Assembly: GCF_025244745.1 (NCBI RefSeq)
Contig: NZ_CP104213.1
Coordinates: 2,928,501 to 2,992,500 of the forward strand
DNA: 64,000 bases
From: Deinococcus rubellus
GTDB taxonomy: Bacteria; Deinococcota; Deinococci; Deinococcales; Deinococcaceae
Direction: 5' to 3'
A program made the position numbers and the translations under genes. Positions within the stretch are counted from its first letter, which is position 1. The number at the start of each line of letters is the position of its first letter. A model generated the notes under the pieces. That model was given only the letters and a program-made list of their open reading frames with translations. It ran no database searches and was not told the DNA's origin. Shown here in pieces: positions 21,809 through 34,996 of this stretch.

Positions 21809-24016
21809 TCAGCCCGGCGCGTCCTCACTGCCCATGAAAACCGACTGGGCGCTGGTATCGCCGCTGAGCTTGAAGTACTCTCCGCTGGCTTGCAGTACCC
21901 ACGCGCCGCGCGTATCGGCCCACTCGGTGCCGAGCAGGGCCAGCAGCTTGGCTTTCTGGCGGTCCTCGAACACCGGGGCGATGACCTCCACCCGCCTGTC
22001 GAGGTTGCGGCTCATCCAGTCGGCAGAACCGAAATACACATCGGGCGCGCGGCCCTTGCCATCGGCGGCGTCGCCCGCGAAAGCGTAGATGCGGGCATGT
22101 TCCAGAAAGCGCCCGATGAGGCTACGGACCTCGATGTGCTCGGACAGGCCCGGCACGCCGGGGCGCAGGCAGCACACCCCGCGCACCATCAGCTCGATTC
22201 GCACGCCCGCTTGGGACGCCTGATACAGCGCCTCGATCATGCCGGGGTCAGTGAGCTGGTTGAACTTGAGCCGCGCCCAGCCGGGCTTGCCCACCGCCAC
22301 GTTGGCCGCTTCTCTCTCCAGCAACCGGATGAAGCCGCTGCGGGCAGTGTCGGGGGCCACCAGCAGGTAAGCGTAGTCGGCCTCGGCGTAGCCGGTCAGG
22401 TGATTGAACAGCGCTGCCACGTCTGCGCCGAGTTCCTCGCGGGCCGAGAGCAGCGAGAGGTCGGTGTAGAGCCGGGCGGTCTTGGGATTGTAGTTACCGG
22501 TGCCGATGTGCACGTAGCGCTTGAGTTGCTCACCCTCACGGCGCACCACCAGCGTGACCTTGCCGTGGGTCTTGAGACCGCTGACGCCGTACACCACGTG
22601 CGCCCCGACCCGCTCCAGCTCACGCGCCGAGGAGATGTTGCGCTGCTCGTCGAACCTGGCCTTGAGCTCGATCAGGGCCACCACCTGCTTGCCGTTCTCG
22701 GCGGCGGTCCTGAGTGCGCCGATGAGGCGCGGATCGTCGCCGGTGCGGTAGAGGGTCTGCTTGATGGCCAGCACATCGGGGTCGCTGGCCGCCGCCTGCA
22801 CGAAGGCCAGCACGTTGGTAAACGAATCGTACGGGTGGTGCAGCAGCACGTCGCCCTGCTGCAAGGTGTGGAAAATGCCCTGATCGTCCTCGCCGTCCAG
22901 ATCCGGCACACGCGGCGAGAACAGTGGGAACTGCAAATCCGGGCGCTCGACCGGCAGACCCATCAGGTTGGCGGTGCCCAGCGGGCCTTGCAGCTCGAAG
23001 ATGTCCTCGTCAGCGAGTTTCAGGCGGCTTCGCAGAAGGTCCAGCATCTCGCCGGGCATGTCTCTGGTGACTTCCAGCCGCACCGCCGAGCCGAAGCGCC
23101 GCCGCCGCAGGCCGTCCTCGATGGTCGCCAGCAGGTCCTCGGCCTCGTCCTCGTCGAACTCGTAATCAGTATTGCGGGTGACCCTGAAGACGTGCGCGCG
23201 GATGACCGTGCGACCCCGGAACAGCTCGCCCAGGTGCTCGGCAATCACATCTTCGAGCAGCAGCAGGTGCTCGCCGCAGCGCACGATGCGCGGCAAGACC
23301 CCTACTGGCACCTTGACGCGGGCGAAGTCGGGGGCCTCGCCGCTTCCGGCGTCGAGCAGCACCGCCAGATTCAGGCTGAGGTTACTGATATACGGAAACG
23401 GGTGACTCGGATCGACGATCAGCGGGGTCAGCACCGGCTGAATCTGCGAGAGGTACTGCGCCCGCAGGGTGGCCCGCGCCCGCTTGCCCAGGTCCTTGAC
23501 GCGCCCGATCTCCACGCCCTGCGACTGGAGGCTCTTGAAGATCTCGCGGGTGGTCTTCTCGATACTTTGCAGCATCACGTGGGTGCGCGACCTCACCAGG
23601 TTGAGCACTTCCCTGGGCAGCAGGCCGTCCAGGCTCTTGGTGGTCACGTTGGCGGCGATCTGGCGGTGAATGCCCGCCACCCGCACCATGAAGAACTCGT
23701 CGAGGTTGCTGCCGCAGATGGCTGCGTAGCTCAGGCGCTCCAGCAGGGGGTTGCGCTCGTTTCTGGCCTCGAACAGCACCCGCTCGTTGAAGGCCAGCCA
23801 CGACAGCTCGCGGTTGAGATACGTGCTGTCCAGCACGGCGCTGGTGCTCTGGGTCTGGTCCTTGACGCCTTCGGGCAGCGGCCCCGGCCTGGGCAGCTTG
23901 GCATTCTTGCCGTTGTGGTGTTTGTGGGCCGCTCTGGCGTTGGCTTCAGCCGCCTCAGGCTGGGCCTTGACGGAAAGGGCTTTGGCGAGCGCCGACTTCT
24001 GGGTTGATTTGTTCAT
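21809..24016 (-). CDS. ppk1: polyphosphate kinase 1
   Basis: A 735-residue PPK1, which reversibly builds long-chain polyphosphate from ATP. The N-terminal 55 residues are an Ala/Lys/His-rich tail not found in most homologues. The catalytic protein begins YLNRELSWLAFNERVL, with LDEFFMVRVAGIHRQ soon after. The phospholipase-D-like active-site halves include IELKARFDEQRNI and VVYGVSGLKTHGKVTLVVRRE, whose His in THGK is the phosphorylated residue, and HIGTGNYNPKTARLYTDLSL. No exopolyphosphatase gene is adjacent; PiT/DUF47 lies 19 kb away. Confidence 0.96.
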   Translation of the reverse strand: MNKSTQKSALAKALSVKAQPEAAEANARAAHKHHNGKNAKLPRPGPLPEGVKDQTQSTSAVLDSTYLNRELSWLAFNERVLFEARNERNPLLERLSYAAICGSNLDEFFMVRVAGIHRQIAANVTTKSLDGLLPREVLNLVRSRTHVMLQSIEKTTREIFKSLQSQGVEIGRVKDLGKRARATLRAQYLSQIQPVLTPLIVDPSHPFPYISNLSLNLAVLLDAGSGEAPDFARVKVPVGVLPRIVRCGEHLLLLEDVIAEHLGELFRGRTVIRAHVFRVTRNTDYEFDEDEAEDLLATIEDGLRRRRFGSAVRLEVTRDMPGEMLDLLRSRLKLADEDIFELQGPLGTANLMGLPVERPDLQFPLFSPRVPDLDGEDDQGIFHTLQQGDVLLHHPYDSFTNVLAFVQAAASDPDVLAIKQTLYRTGDDPRLIGALRTAAENGKQVVALIELKARFDEQRNISSARELERVGAHVVYGVSGLKTHGKVTLVVRREGEQLKRYVHIGTGNYNPKTARLYTDLSLLSAREELGADVAALFNHLTGYAEADYAYLLVAPDTARSGFIRLLEREAANVAVGKPGWARLKFNQLTDPGMIEALYQASQAGVRIELMVRGVCCLRPGVPGLSEHIEVRSLIGRFLEHARIYAFAGDAADGKGRAPDVYFGSADWMSRNLDRRVEVIAPVFEDRQKAKLLALLGTEWADTRGAWVLQASGEYFKLSGDTSAQSVFMGSEDAPG

Positions 24017-24284
24017 GACAGGGACTCACCACTTTGGCTCGGTTTTTTGGAGGTTTTTAGTCGGTGTGGGGCGTGCGGGTCTGACCCGGTCCAGGGGCTT
24101 TCCATTCAGTAGACCGGGGGTCAGGGCCGCGTGAAGGGAGTGCCGGGCGAGGTGGCCCCGCACCTCACGGCGAGAGGATGTCCTGAGCCTAGCGCTTACG
24201 AAGGCCAGCACAAAACTGAGAAAATAAAGACCGCCCTCACGCGCCCCCAGCACAAGTGCGGCTCAGGTGCAGCCCGGATACAGC

Positions 24285-25346
24285 TCAGGCTTGCGGCATC
24301 ACCCGGTCTCGTCCGGCATGTTTGGCGGCGTAGAGCCGCAGGTCCACCTGGCTCAGCCACGCCGCCGCCGAGGTCACTTCACGGGCGTGGGCCACGCCGC
24401 AACTGGCGGTGATATGGAGTCCTGCGGGCATGGCGCAGCGCCGCACCGCGTCCAGTAAGCGCTGGGCCGCCGCCAGGGCACCTGCCTGGTTCACATTGGA
24501 GAGCAGAATCAGAAATTCCTCACCGCCCCAGCGCGAAACCACGTCGTCCGGACCTACCGCTCCTTGCAGGGCCGAGGCGAAACATTGCAGCACCTGATCG
24601 CCTGTCAGATGCCCGTGCTGGTCGTTGACCTGCTTGAAATGATCGATGTCAAGCAGCAGCGCCGCCGAATTCGCATTGGCCTTGGATGTCAGCACCCGTT
24701 CGAGTTGCCAGTACATCGCCCGGCGGTTGGTCAGGCCTGTCAGGGCGTCGGTTTCGGCCAGCTTCTGAAACACCTGGGTTTCGCGGCGCTCGGCGCTCAC
24801 CCGTTGCCCGAACACCGAAAGGTGGGCGATCAGCAGCACGATCAGGGCCATTTCGAGCAGCAGGGTCGTGTCACCGCCCTTGAGCAGGGTCAGGGCCACA
24901 ACAATGAAGTACAGCGCCGCCGAATAGAGCGCCGCCAGAGAAGCGGGCAGGATGCTGAACGCCGCCAGAAACAGAAACACCCCGACGAAATACAGCCGGG
25001 CCTGTGGCACGTCCGGTGATTGAAAGGCGGCCACCAGTGCGAAGGCCACGGCCGCCGAGGCGACCCCCAGCACGCCGAAATCAATCCACTGCACCGGAAT
25101 GGTGCGGCGCAGCAGCAGTGGAATCAGGCTGCCGCACAGCAGCGCCCCGAACACCGGTTCCCCGTGAAGTGCCTGCCAGTGCAGGCCATTCTGAAAGCCG
25201 CCGCCCTGGAAGATGTCCAGACCCGTCACAGTGAGCTGGCTCAGGCAGGCCAGCGCAGCCACCCCCAGGTAAACCCGCCGCCGCAGCTCCTCAGTCCTCA
25301 CGCCGGGAGCGGTGCGGAGACGGATCAGCCCCGGAATCGGTTTCAT
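24285..25346 (-). CDS. membrane diguanylate cyclase (GGDEF domain)
   Basis: A 353-residue protein. ATG 25346 (MKPIPGLIRLRT) is the sensible start; the longer frame upstream runs through the tRNA gene. About six membrane helices (residues 30-190) form an uncharacterised sensor, followed by a GGDEF domain: AETDALTGLTNRRAMYW, LLLDIDHFKQVND and SRWGGEEFLILL with the intact active site. The usual product-inhibition I-site RxxD reads GPDD, so feedback by c-di-GMP is probably lost. It makes c-di-GMP from two GTP. Not in an operon. Confidence 0.92.
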   Translation of the reverse strand: MKPIPGLIRLRTAPGVRTEELRRRVYLGVAALACLSQLTVTGLDIFQGGGFQNGLHWQALHGEPVFGALLCGSLIPLLLRRTIPVQWIDFGVLGVASAAVAFALVAAFQSPDVPQARLYFVGVFLFLAAFSILPASLAALYSAALYFIVVALTLLKGGDTTLLLEMALIVLLIAHLSVFGQRVSAERRETQVFQKLAETDALTGLTNRRAMYWQLERVLTSKANANSAALLLDIDHFKQVNDQHGHLTGDQVLQCFASALQGAVGPDDVVSRWGGEEFLILLSNVNQAGALAAAQRLLDAVRRCAMPAGLHITASCGVAHAREVTSAAAWLSQVDLRLYAAKHAGRDRVMPQA

Positions 25347-25507
25347 GCCTGGAGAATAGACCTGGGACCGTGACAAACTCGGCACACTCAAGAAACGCTC
25401 ATGCAGACAGGAACGAGGAAAGCAGCAGATCCGTGCTGGCAGGCGCTCAGAAATCGAACGCTCAAAAAACGAAAAAGCGGAAGTGAATTTCTCCACTCCC
25501 GCCACGC

Positions 25508-25584
<77 letters not shown>

Positions 25585-25743
25585 TCAAACCAGCGACGGG
25601 CAGTGTAGCGGAGTTTGGGGGCCTGGTCAAGCGGCGCTGAACTTCTCCCCCGAACCCTGTTCCCGAAGCTGCATCCTGCCGCCAGATCAGGCCCGGATAT
25701 TCAGAAGAGCCTTAAACGTGGCGGGCCGTCTGCCTGCGCGGCG

Positions 25744-25749
25744 TATCCT
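25744..25749 (+). promoter_or_regulatory. -10 box for leaderless mRNA of the first M29 aminopeptidase
   Basis: TATCCT ends 7 nt before ATG 25757. Confidence 0.45.
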
Positions 25750-25756
25750 GCCAGAC

Positions 25757-27040
25757 ATGACCCAATCTTCCGCTGGACCGTCCACCGCTGCGCCCGCCGC
25801 TGGCCTCAGCTTCGAGCAAAAACTCCAGAACTACGCCGACCTGGCCGTGCAGGTGGGGCTGGGCCTCAAAAGCGGTCAGCACCTGCTGGTCGAGTCGCCT
25901 GTGGAGGCCGCGCCCCTGGCCCGCGCCATCGTCCGCAGCGCTTACCGGGCCGGGGCCGTCTTTGCCGATGTCAGATGGGACGATGACGACGTGCAAAAGG
26001 CCCGCTTCGAGCTGGCCCCGGAAGGCAGTTTTGAGCTGATCAGCCGCTGGCGGGTGGACGCGGAGATGGAAACCGCCGACGCGGGCGGCGCGGTGCTGGC
26101 GATCCGGGCCACCGACCCGAAGCTGCACGCCGGGGCCGACCCCACCACCCTGGCCCAGCACCAGCGGGCGCTGGCGACCTACCGCAAGCCCTACAGCCTT
26201 CAGGTGATGACCAACCGGCTCAACTGGAACCTGATCACCGCGCCGCTGCCGGAGAGTGCGGGGCTGATTTTCCCCGAGGTCAGCTGCGAGGAGGCCGTTC
26301 AGCAGTACTGGGAAGCCGTCTTCAGGATCACGCGCGCCGACCAGCCGGACCCGTTGGCCGCCTGGAAAGAGCACCTGGGCAAGCTGCACACCCGCAAGAA
26401 GATTCTGACCGACAAGCAGTACGCGGCCCTGCACTTTTTCAGTCAGGACAAGAGCGGCACCGACCTCACGGTGGGCCTGGCCGACGACCACATCTGGGGC
26501 GGCGGCAGCAGCTCCACGCCCGCCGGGATCGAATTTGTCGCCAACATCCCCACCGAGGAGGTCTGGACCGCGCCGCACCGCGAGCGCACCGAGGGCACGG
26601 TGGTCAGCACCAAGCCGCTGAGCTACAACGGTGTGCTGATCTCCGGCATCCGCATCCGCTTTGAGGGCGGGCGGATCGTCGCGGCCAGCGCCGAGCAGGG
26701 CGAGGAAGTCCTGCGCCAGCTCATCGCCACCGACGAGGGCAGCCACCGTCTCGGCGAGGTGGCGCTGGTGCCGCACTCGTCCCCGGTCAGCCAGAGCGGC
26801 CTGTTTTTCTACAACACCCTGTATGACGAGAACGCCGCCTCCCACATCGCCATCGGCAGCGCTTACCGCTTCAACGTGACTGGCGGCGTGGAGAGCAATG
26901 ACACCTTTGTGGAAAAGGGCGGCAACGACTCGCTGGTCCACGTGGACTGGATGATCGGCAGCGCCGAGATGAACGTGGACGGCGTGACCAAGAGCGGCGA
27001 GCACGAACCCGTGATGCGGGCGGGCGAGTTCGTGCTCTGA
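25757..27040 (+). CDS. M29-family metallo-aminopeptidase (AmpS/PepS-like), copy 1
   Basis: A 427-residue thermophilic-type aminopeptidase of MEROPS family M29, which uses two metal ions to release N-terminal residues. The C-terminal half holds the metal ligands and catalytic residues of the family: TDEGSHRLGEVALVPHSSP, FFYNTLYDENAASHIAIGSA and SLVHVDWMIGS. The mid-protein signature TDLTVGLADDHIWGGG is also family-typical. ATG 25757 is chosen because an appropriately spaced -10 box precedes it; the longer open frame upstream overlaps the tRNA. A paralogue lies at 60.4-61.7 kb. Monocistronic, followed by a terminator. Confidence 0.94.
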   Translation: MTQSSAGPSTAAPAAGLSFEQKLQNYADLAVQVGLGLKSGQHLLVESPVEAAPLARAIVRSAYRAGAVFADVRWDDDDVQKARFELAPEGSFELISRWRVDAEMETADAGGAVLAIRATDPKLHAGADPTTLAQHQRALATYRKPYSLQVMTNRLNWNLITAPLPESAGLIFPEVSCEEAVQQYWEAVFRITRADQPDPLAAWKEHLGKLHTRKKILTDKQYAALHFFSQDKSGTDLTVGLADDHIWGGGSSSTPAGIEFVANIPTEEVWTAPHRERTEGTVVSTKPLSYNGVLISGIRIRFEGGRIVAASAEQGEEVLRQLIATDEGSHRLGEVALVPHSSPVSQSGLFFYNTLYDENAASHIAIGSAYRFNVTGGVESNDTFVEKGGNDSLVHVDWMIGSAEMNVDGVTKSGEHEPVMRAGEFVL

Positions 27041-27119
27041 GCTGGAGCGGGCGGTGCGCGGGCGGCGGAAACCGTCCACAGGCATCAGGTCCGCCGTCAC
27101 TGCTGAGCACATGACCAAA

Positions 27120-27155
27120 CGCCGCACCCCAGTCAGGAGTGCGGCGCTTTATCTT
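27120..27155 (+). terminator. rho-independent terminator after the M29 gene
   Basis: CGCCGCAC (27120-27127) pairs with GTGCGGCG (27139-27146) around an 11-nt loop, followed by CTTTATCTT. Confidence 0.7.
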
Positions 27156-27226
27156 CTGTGCTGGTTCCAGACTTCTGGGAACTGCGGTGGAGACGCGTCT
27201 TTCTCCACGTCCTAATTACTGAATAC

Positions 27227-27688
27227 TCAGCTCTTGGCTTCATGCTGACGCTTGAGGGCGTTCAGCTCGGCGTCGCTGGACTGGATCTGGGCGTACTGGC
27301 TCTCGACGAGTGAGCGCACGTCGCCGGGCAAATCGGTTTCCTTAAGGACGTCCTGGTAGTTCTTGACGGCTGCGTCCTCGCCACGCACCGTCTCGGCCAC
27401 GACAGAGCTGTCGTCCTTGCCGGTTACGGCGTCGCGCACATTGATCCAGGTGCGGTGCAGGGCCGCGCCCACACTGCCGCCCGACTTGGGCTTCTCGCCG
27501 CCCTGCATCAGGTGGGTTTCTATGGCGCTGGCCATCTCGGCACGCTGCGAGCTGCGGGCCCGGAGGAGCTGCTTGAGGCTGGCATCTTTGGCGTGTTCGG
27601 CAGCCTCGTTGAAGCCCTTCTCGCCGTCGCGCAGGGTGCCGAGCAGATACTGGAGCTTGTCGTTGACTTGGTCGTTGCTCATGGTCAT
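27227..27688 (-). CDS. PA2169-family four-helix-bundle protein (DUF2383)
   Basis: A 153-residue helical, ferritin-like protein: MSNDQVNDKLQYLLGTLRDG then EKGFNEAAEHAKDASLKQLL, and in the second half NVRDAVTGKDDSSVVAETVRGEDAA and VKNYQDVLKETDLPGDVRSLV. This arrangement of two Glu/His-containing helix pairs is that of DUF2383, thought to be a stress-related ferritin-like family without proven activity. GAGGAG lies 8 nt before the ATG at 27688. It is divergent from nrdJ with a 415-bp gap. Confidence 0.88.
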   Translation of the reverse strand: MTMSNDQVNDKLQYLLGTLRDGEKGFNEAAEHAKDASLKQLLRARSSQRAEMASAIETHLMQGGEKPKSGGSVGAALHRTWINVRDAVTGKDDSSVVAETVRGEDAAVKNYQDVLKETDLPGDVRSLVESQYAQIQSSDAELNALKRQHEAKS

Positions 27689-27938
27689 GGTGGGTTCTCC
27701 TCATCGCGGGGGAGCGCTTGATGTGTTTATTCTCGGAGATCAGATCTGCACCGGGCTGAGAAAAGCGGGCCGGGCCATTCAACTGACCCTGGGTCGATGC
27801 TGGGGAAGCGGTCAGAAAGTGAGGCACAACTGTGTGGAGTGCCGCAATATCAGGCGCAGACGCTCCATCGGCTGGGGCTTTGGGCCGCCCAGCACAGCGG
27901 CATTCAAGCTGCATCTTGTACACCTATTCGCTCGCTCA

Positions 27939-27952
27939 TACAAGCCGTTGTA
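27939..27952. promoter_or_regulatory. palindromic operator candidate over the nrdJ -35 box
   Basis: TACAA-GCCG-TTGTA is a perfect 5+4+5 inverted repeat; its right half is the nrdJ -35 region. Another TTGTAC lies at 27916-27921. It does not match the NrdR box consensus, so the regulator is unknown. Confidence 0.4.
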
Positions 27953-27976
27953 CCTAGGAGGCGGCGGTGCTAGAGT
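27948..27976 (+). promoter_or_regulatory. sigma70-type promoter of nrdJ
   Basis: TTGTAC (27948-27953), 17-nt spacer, TAGAGT (27971-27976). Transcription would begin near 27983, leaving a 5' leader of about 120 nt with AAGGAG (28093-28098) before ATG 28104. No cobalamin riboswitch sequence was recognised in the leader. The rest of the 415-base gap (27689-28103) shows no gene. Confidence 0.55.
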
Positions 27977-28103
27977 TTATGCATCGCTGGACATCCCGTC
28001 GGGGTCGCCGTTGACCGCAATCCTCGCACCACTTCCTGAGCAGGTGGAGCCGCCTTTTGCCGCCTCGCCTTCTCTTGCCGAAATACTGTCTTAAGGAGTT
28101 CAA

Positions 28104-31076
<2,973 letters not shown>

Positions 31077-31154
31077 TTCGGGAAGAGGGGTGCTTGAAGT
31101 GCCAGGCGTGCGGGTATAGCAAGTGCGGGTGATCCGCTTCTCCGAATTCAATTC

Positions 31155-32390
31155 CTAAAGCTCCACCATCAGCTTGCTCAGCCCACGCAGCACGATATTG
31201 GGGCGGTACTGCGGCGTCTGCTCCAGCACACGCAACTTCGGGTAACGGGCCAGCTCACCGAACACCACCCGCGTTTCCAGCCGCGCCAGGCTCGCGCCCA
31301 GGCAGTAGTGCGGCCCGCTGGCAAAGGCCAGATGCCGCCCCGCGTTGGCCCGCGTCAGGTTCAGGCGGTTGGCGTCGGTGAAGGTGCGCTCGTCGCGGTT
31401 GGCGGCGGCCAGCAGCAGCATGGTATGGGTTCCAGCGGGGTACATTTGCCCGCCGATCTCCAGCGGCGCACCCAGGGCGCGGCCCGTGAGCTGCACCGGA
31501 CTGGTGAAGCGCAGCAGCTCGTCAGCCAGCGTGTTGCCGATGTCGGGCAGGGCAGCCAGCTCAGCCCACGCGCCCGGCTGCTCTTGCAGGGCCAGCACCC
31601 CGCGCCCGATCAGGTTACTGGTGGTCTCGTGCCCGGCGGCCAGCAGCAGCACGGCGTTGGCCAGCAGCTCGGCGCTGCTCAGGCGGCCCTCCTCGTCCTC
31701 GGCGGCGGCCAGGGCGCTCAGCAGGCCCGGCTGCGGGTGGGCGCGCAGGTCGCCTGCCAGATCGCGGAAGTAAGCACGCATCTCGCGGGCGTCACCCTCG
31801 ATGCGGGCCATCAGTTCAGGCGACTGGTCGATGCCGCCGAGCAGTTCGGCCACGCTCTGCGTCCAGGCCCGGAACTGCTGCTCATCGTCCTTCGATAGCC
31901 CCAGCATCCCGGTGATGACCGCCACCGGCAGCGGCACCGCCAGCTTGTCGACCAGATCGAAGGGGCGGCCCTCCTCGGCCCTGAGCATCTCACGTACCAG
32001 CCCGCGCACCAGTTCCTCCTGCTCGGCCACCACGCGCGGCGTGAAGGCGGCGCTCACCAGCCCGCGCAACCGGGCGTGCGAGGGGCCGTTGTGAAAGAGC
32101 ATCATCGGCGCGAGCAGTTGCATGGCCTCGCTGACCTGGCCCACCTCTACCGCCTGCCCGATCTGCTGGCCCGAGAGCGCGGCGGGCGAGCGCAGCACCT
32201 GACTGGCTTCCTCGTGGCCGAAGATCGCCACCGCATTCCATTCCGGCACCGGCACGACCTGACCGTGCGAGCGGGCGCGCTCATAGAGCGGATACGGATC
32301 AGGCAGCGCCGCCCGCGAGTAGACGGCCTGAACGTCAGCGAGCGCAGGGCGCAGTTCGGGTTCCGGCAACATGGATTCAGGCAGGGTCAT
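31155..32390 (-). CDS. cytochrome P450
   Basis: A 411-residue soluble bacterial P450. I-helix AAGHETTSNLIG (oxygen-activating Thr), K-helix ExxR in ADELLRF and the heme loop FASGPHYCLGASLAR with the thiolate Cys are all intact, as is the NRDERTF meander. The substrate cannot be read from sequence. In Deinococcus a P450 of the CYP287 family hydroxylates the carotenoid deinoxanthin at C2; no carotenoid gene is adjacent here, so that assignment is only a possibility. TAGGCT (32396-32401) lies 5 nt before the start, suggesting a leaderless mRNA. Convergent with nrdJ. Confidence 0.95.
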   Translation of the reverse strand: MTLPESMLPEPELRPALADVQAVYSRAALPDPYPLYERARSHGQVVPVPEWNAVAIFGHEEASQVLRSPAALSGQQIGQAVEVGQVSEAMQLLAPMMLFHNGPSHARLRGLVSAAFTPRVVAEQEELVRGLVREMLRAEEGRPFDLVDKLAVPLPVAVITGMLGLSKDDEQQFRAWTQSVAELLGGIDQSPELMARIEGDAREMRAYFRDLAGDLRAHPQPGLLSALAAAEDEEGRLSSAELLANAVLLLAAGHETTSNLIGRGVLALQEQPGAWAELAALPDIGNTLADELLRFTSPVQLTGRALGAPLEIGGQMYPAGTHTMLLLAAANRDERTFTDANRLNLTRANAGRHLAFASGPHYCLGASLARLETRVVFGELARYPKLRVLEQTPQYRPNIVLRGLSKLMVEL

Positions 32391-32462
32391 GACTCAGCCT
32401 ACGCCCCCGGCATTTGGCTCAAGTGTGATTCTCACGGGCCTCTCCCCGGCCCCCGGCAGACT

Positions 32463-33508
<1,046 letters not shown>

Positions 33509-33512
<4 letters not shown>

Positions 33513-33955
33513 GGTTGGACCTCCAATTGGGGAGCTGCTTCAATGATGCTGAACCCAGCCCGCTGCGCTCCTGCACGGGTGGGGGCGTCGGCGGCGCTGC
33601 CGGGCAGGGCCAGTACCTTCAAGTGGCCCACCCCCCGGCTGCGGAGTTCAAGGGCCAAGGCGCTGTGCTCGAAGGCGTCGTTGGCCGCGACCCGCAGCAG
33701 CACGTCGCGCTCCTCGACCCGGAAATCCGGGTGCAGCGTCCAGCCGCGCGTCAGCGGCTCCAGATCGCTGCCTGCTTCGCCGTCGCGCTGCACAAACACC
33801 ACCAGCACGCCCTGTGAGCGGGCCTGACTGACCGCCGCGCGCCAGGGCAGCAGCCGGGCGTCGGCGGCGCGGGGATCAACGTCTTCGAGCGCCCGGTGAT
33901 GGGCGCGCTGCGCGTCGAGCAGGAGCAGGGCCTGGGCAGAGGATGAACTCATCAC
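33509..33955 (-). CDS. isochorismatase-fold protein lacking the catalytic cysteine
   Basis: A 148-residue cysteine-hydrolase/isochorismatase-like protein. The first strand ALLLLDAQRAH keeps the catalytic Asp, but the position of the catalytic Cys reads LALPGSAADAPTRAGAQ and the whole protein contains no Cys; the catalytic Lys region (DVLLRVAANDAFEHSAL) has Arg. It is therefore probably not a hydrolase of the usual kind, but a binding or regulatory relative. GTG 33955 lies 6 nt after TATGAT (33962-33967), indicating a leaderless mRNA; ATG 33952 is the alternative. Coupled by GTGA to the M42 peptidase. Confidence 0.75.
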
Positions 33956-34037
33956 CGCTTCATCATACTGGCCGGGCGCAGGTGGAAGCGGTCAAACGCA
34001 ACTGTTCGGTCTCCACATCCAGTCACAGCCCAGCCTC

Positions 34038-34043
34038 TAGACT
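34038..34043 (+). promoter_or_regulatory. -10 box for leaderless mRNA of the ThiF/MoeB-type gene
   Basis: TAGACT ends 6 nt before GTG 34050. Confidence 0.5.
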
Positions 34044-34049
34044 GCCTGC

Positions 34050-34784
34050 GTGACCCGTGACCCTGCCGCCCTCTCCCGGACCGAACTGCGGCGCTACGGA
34101 CGCCAGTTGTTGCTGCCGGAGTTCGCTGACAGCCAGGAGCGCCTCAAGGCCGCCCACGTGCTGGTCATCGGCGCGGGTGGGCTGGGCTGCCCGGTCATCT
34201 CGTATCTGGCCGGGGCGGGTGCCGGATTCCTGCGCATCGCCGACGGCGACACGGTGTCGCTCAGCAACCTGCACCGCCAGACGCTCTACACCACTGCCGA
34301 CGTGGGCCGCAGCAAGGCCCAGGCCGCCGCCGCCCGTGCCCAGCAGGTCAATCCGTATGTGGGAGTCGAGGCCGCGCCCGCACTGAGCCCCGAGACGGCC
34401 CCGGCGCTGCTCGAAGGCGTTGATCTGGTCATCGATGCCAGCGACAATTTCACGGCCCGCTACCTGGTCCACGACGCCTGCACCGCCGCTGGCCTGCCCT
34501 GGGTCTGGGGCGCGGCAGGCGGCTTCGAGGGCATGGTCAGCGTGTTCGGCCCCGATTTCGGGCTGCGCGACGTCTTTGCGACACCGGACGGAGCCGAGTC
34601 TTGCGACGACATCGGGGTGGTGGGCCCGCTGCTCGGGGTGGTCGGCAGCGTGATGGCGCTCGAAGCCCTCAAGATACTGACCGGGCAGGCAGATGTACTC
34701 TCGGGTCGTCTGTGGACATACGACGCCCTGAGCGCCCGTGTGCGGATCGTGCGCCTGGGGAAGACGATTTCAGCAGGAACATAA
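34050..34784 (+). CDS. moeB: ThiF/MoeB-family adenylyltransferase (E1-like)
   Basis: A 244-residue E1-like enzyme that adenylates the C-terminal glycine of a ubiquitin-fold sulfur carrier (MoaD or ThiS). It shows RYGRQLLLPEF at the N-terminus, the ATP-binding VLVIGAGGLGCPVISYLAGAG, the DxxxxxNLxRQ strand DGDTVSLSNLHRQTLY, DASDNFTARYLVHDAC and the crossover segment ESCDDIGVVGPLLGVVGS with a conserved Cys. The usual two CxxC zinc pairs are missing, which is common in short ThiF/MoeB proteins of this kind. MoeA lies 12 kb away; MoeB versus ThiF cannot be settled. GTG start, leaderless type. Confidence 0.88.
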   Translation: MTRDPAALSRTELRRYGRQLLLPEFADSQERLKAAHVLVIGAGGLGCPVISYLAGAGAGFLRIADGDTVSLSNLHRQTLYTTADVGRSKAQAAAARAQQVNPYVGVEAAPALSPETAPALLEGVDLVIDASDNFTARYLVHDACTAAGLPWVWGAAGGFEGMVSVFGPDFGLRDVFATPDGAESCDDIGVVGPLLGVVGSVMALEALKILTGQADVLSGRLWTYDALSARVRIVRLGKTISAGT

Positions 34785-34919
34785 ATTAACTGTTTACACA
34801 TAAGTAACTCATCGGTTAAGTCCGTCCAGGACGGCAAATCGCCGATTTTAGCGGGAATTCGTCCTCTCAGGAACAGCGCCTCTTGGTGGTAGAGGCGGTC
34901 CCAGAGGGCCTCGGTGCCG

Positions 34920-34948
34920 TTCACAAACCCTGAAATGTGTGTTACTGT
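34920..34948 (+). promoter_or_regulatory. sigma70-type promoter of the HU gene
   Basis: TTCACA (34920-34925), spacer of 17 nt, TACTGT (34943-34948). The start would be near 34955, with GGAGG (34986-34990) before ATG 34997. Confidence 0.55.
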
Positions 34949-34996
34949 CTTTTTCGAGCCGACAACCTGCTCAACTTCAACTCCTGGAGGTCCTAC

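Noticed and set aside
21890..24007. 705-codon open frame antisense to ppk1
   Set aside because: Same cause: a shadow of the ppk1 codons, with no recognisable motif.
27689..28103. cobalamin riboswitch before nrdJ
   Set aside because: Expected from the B12 dependence, but the conserved B12-box text was not found and the predicted leader of about 120 nt is short for this riboswitch.
34779..34800. radiation/desiccation response motif (TTATG...CATAA type)
   Set aside because: Only ACATAA half-sites occur here, and another partial match at about 35692; no full 17-bp palindrome is present.
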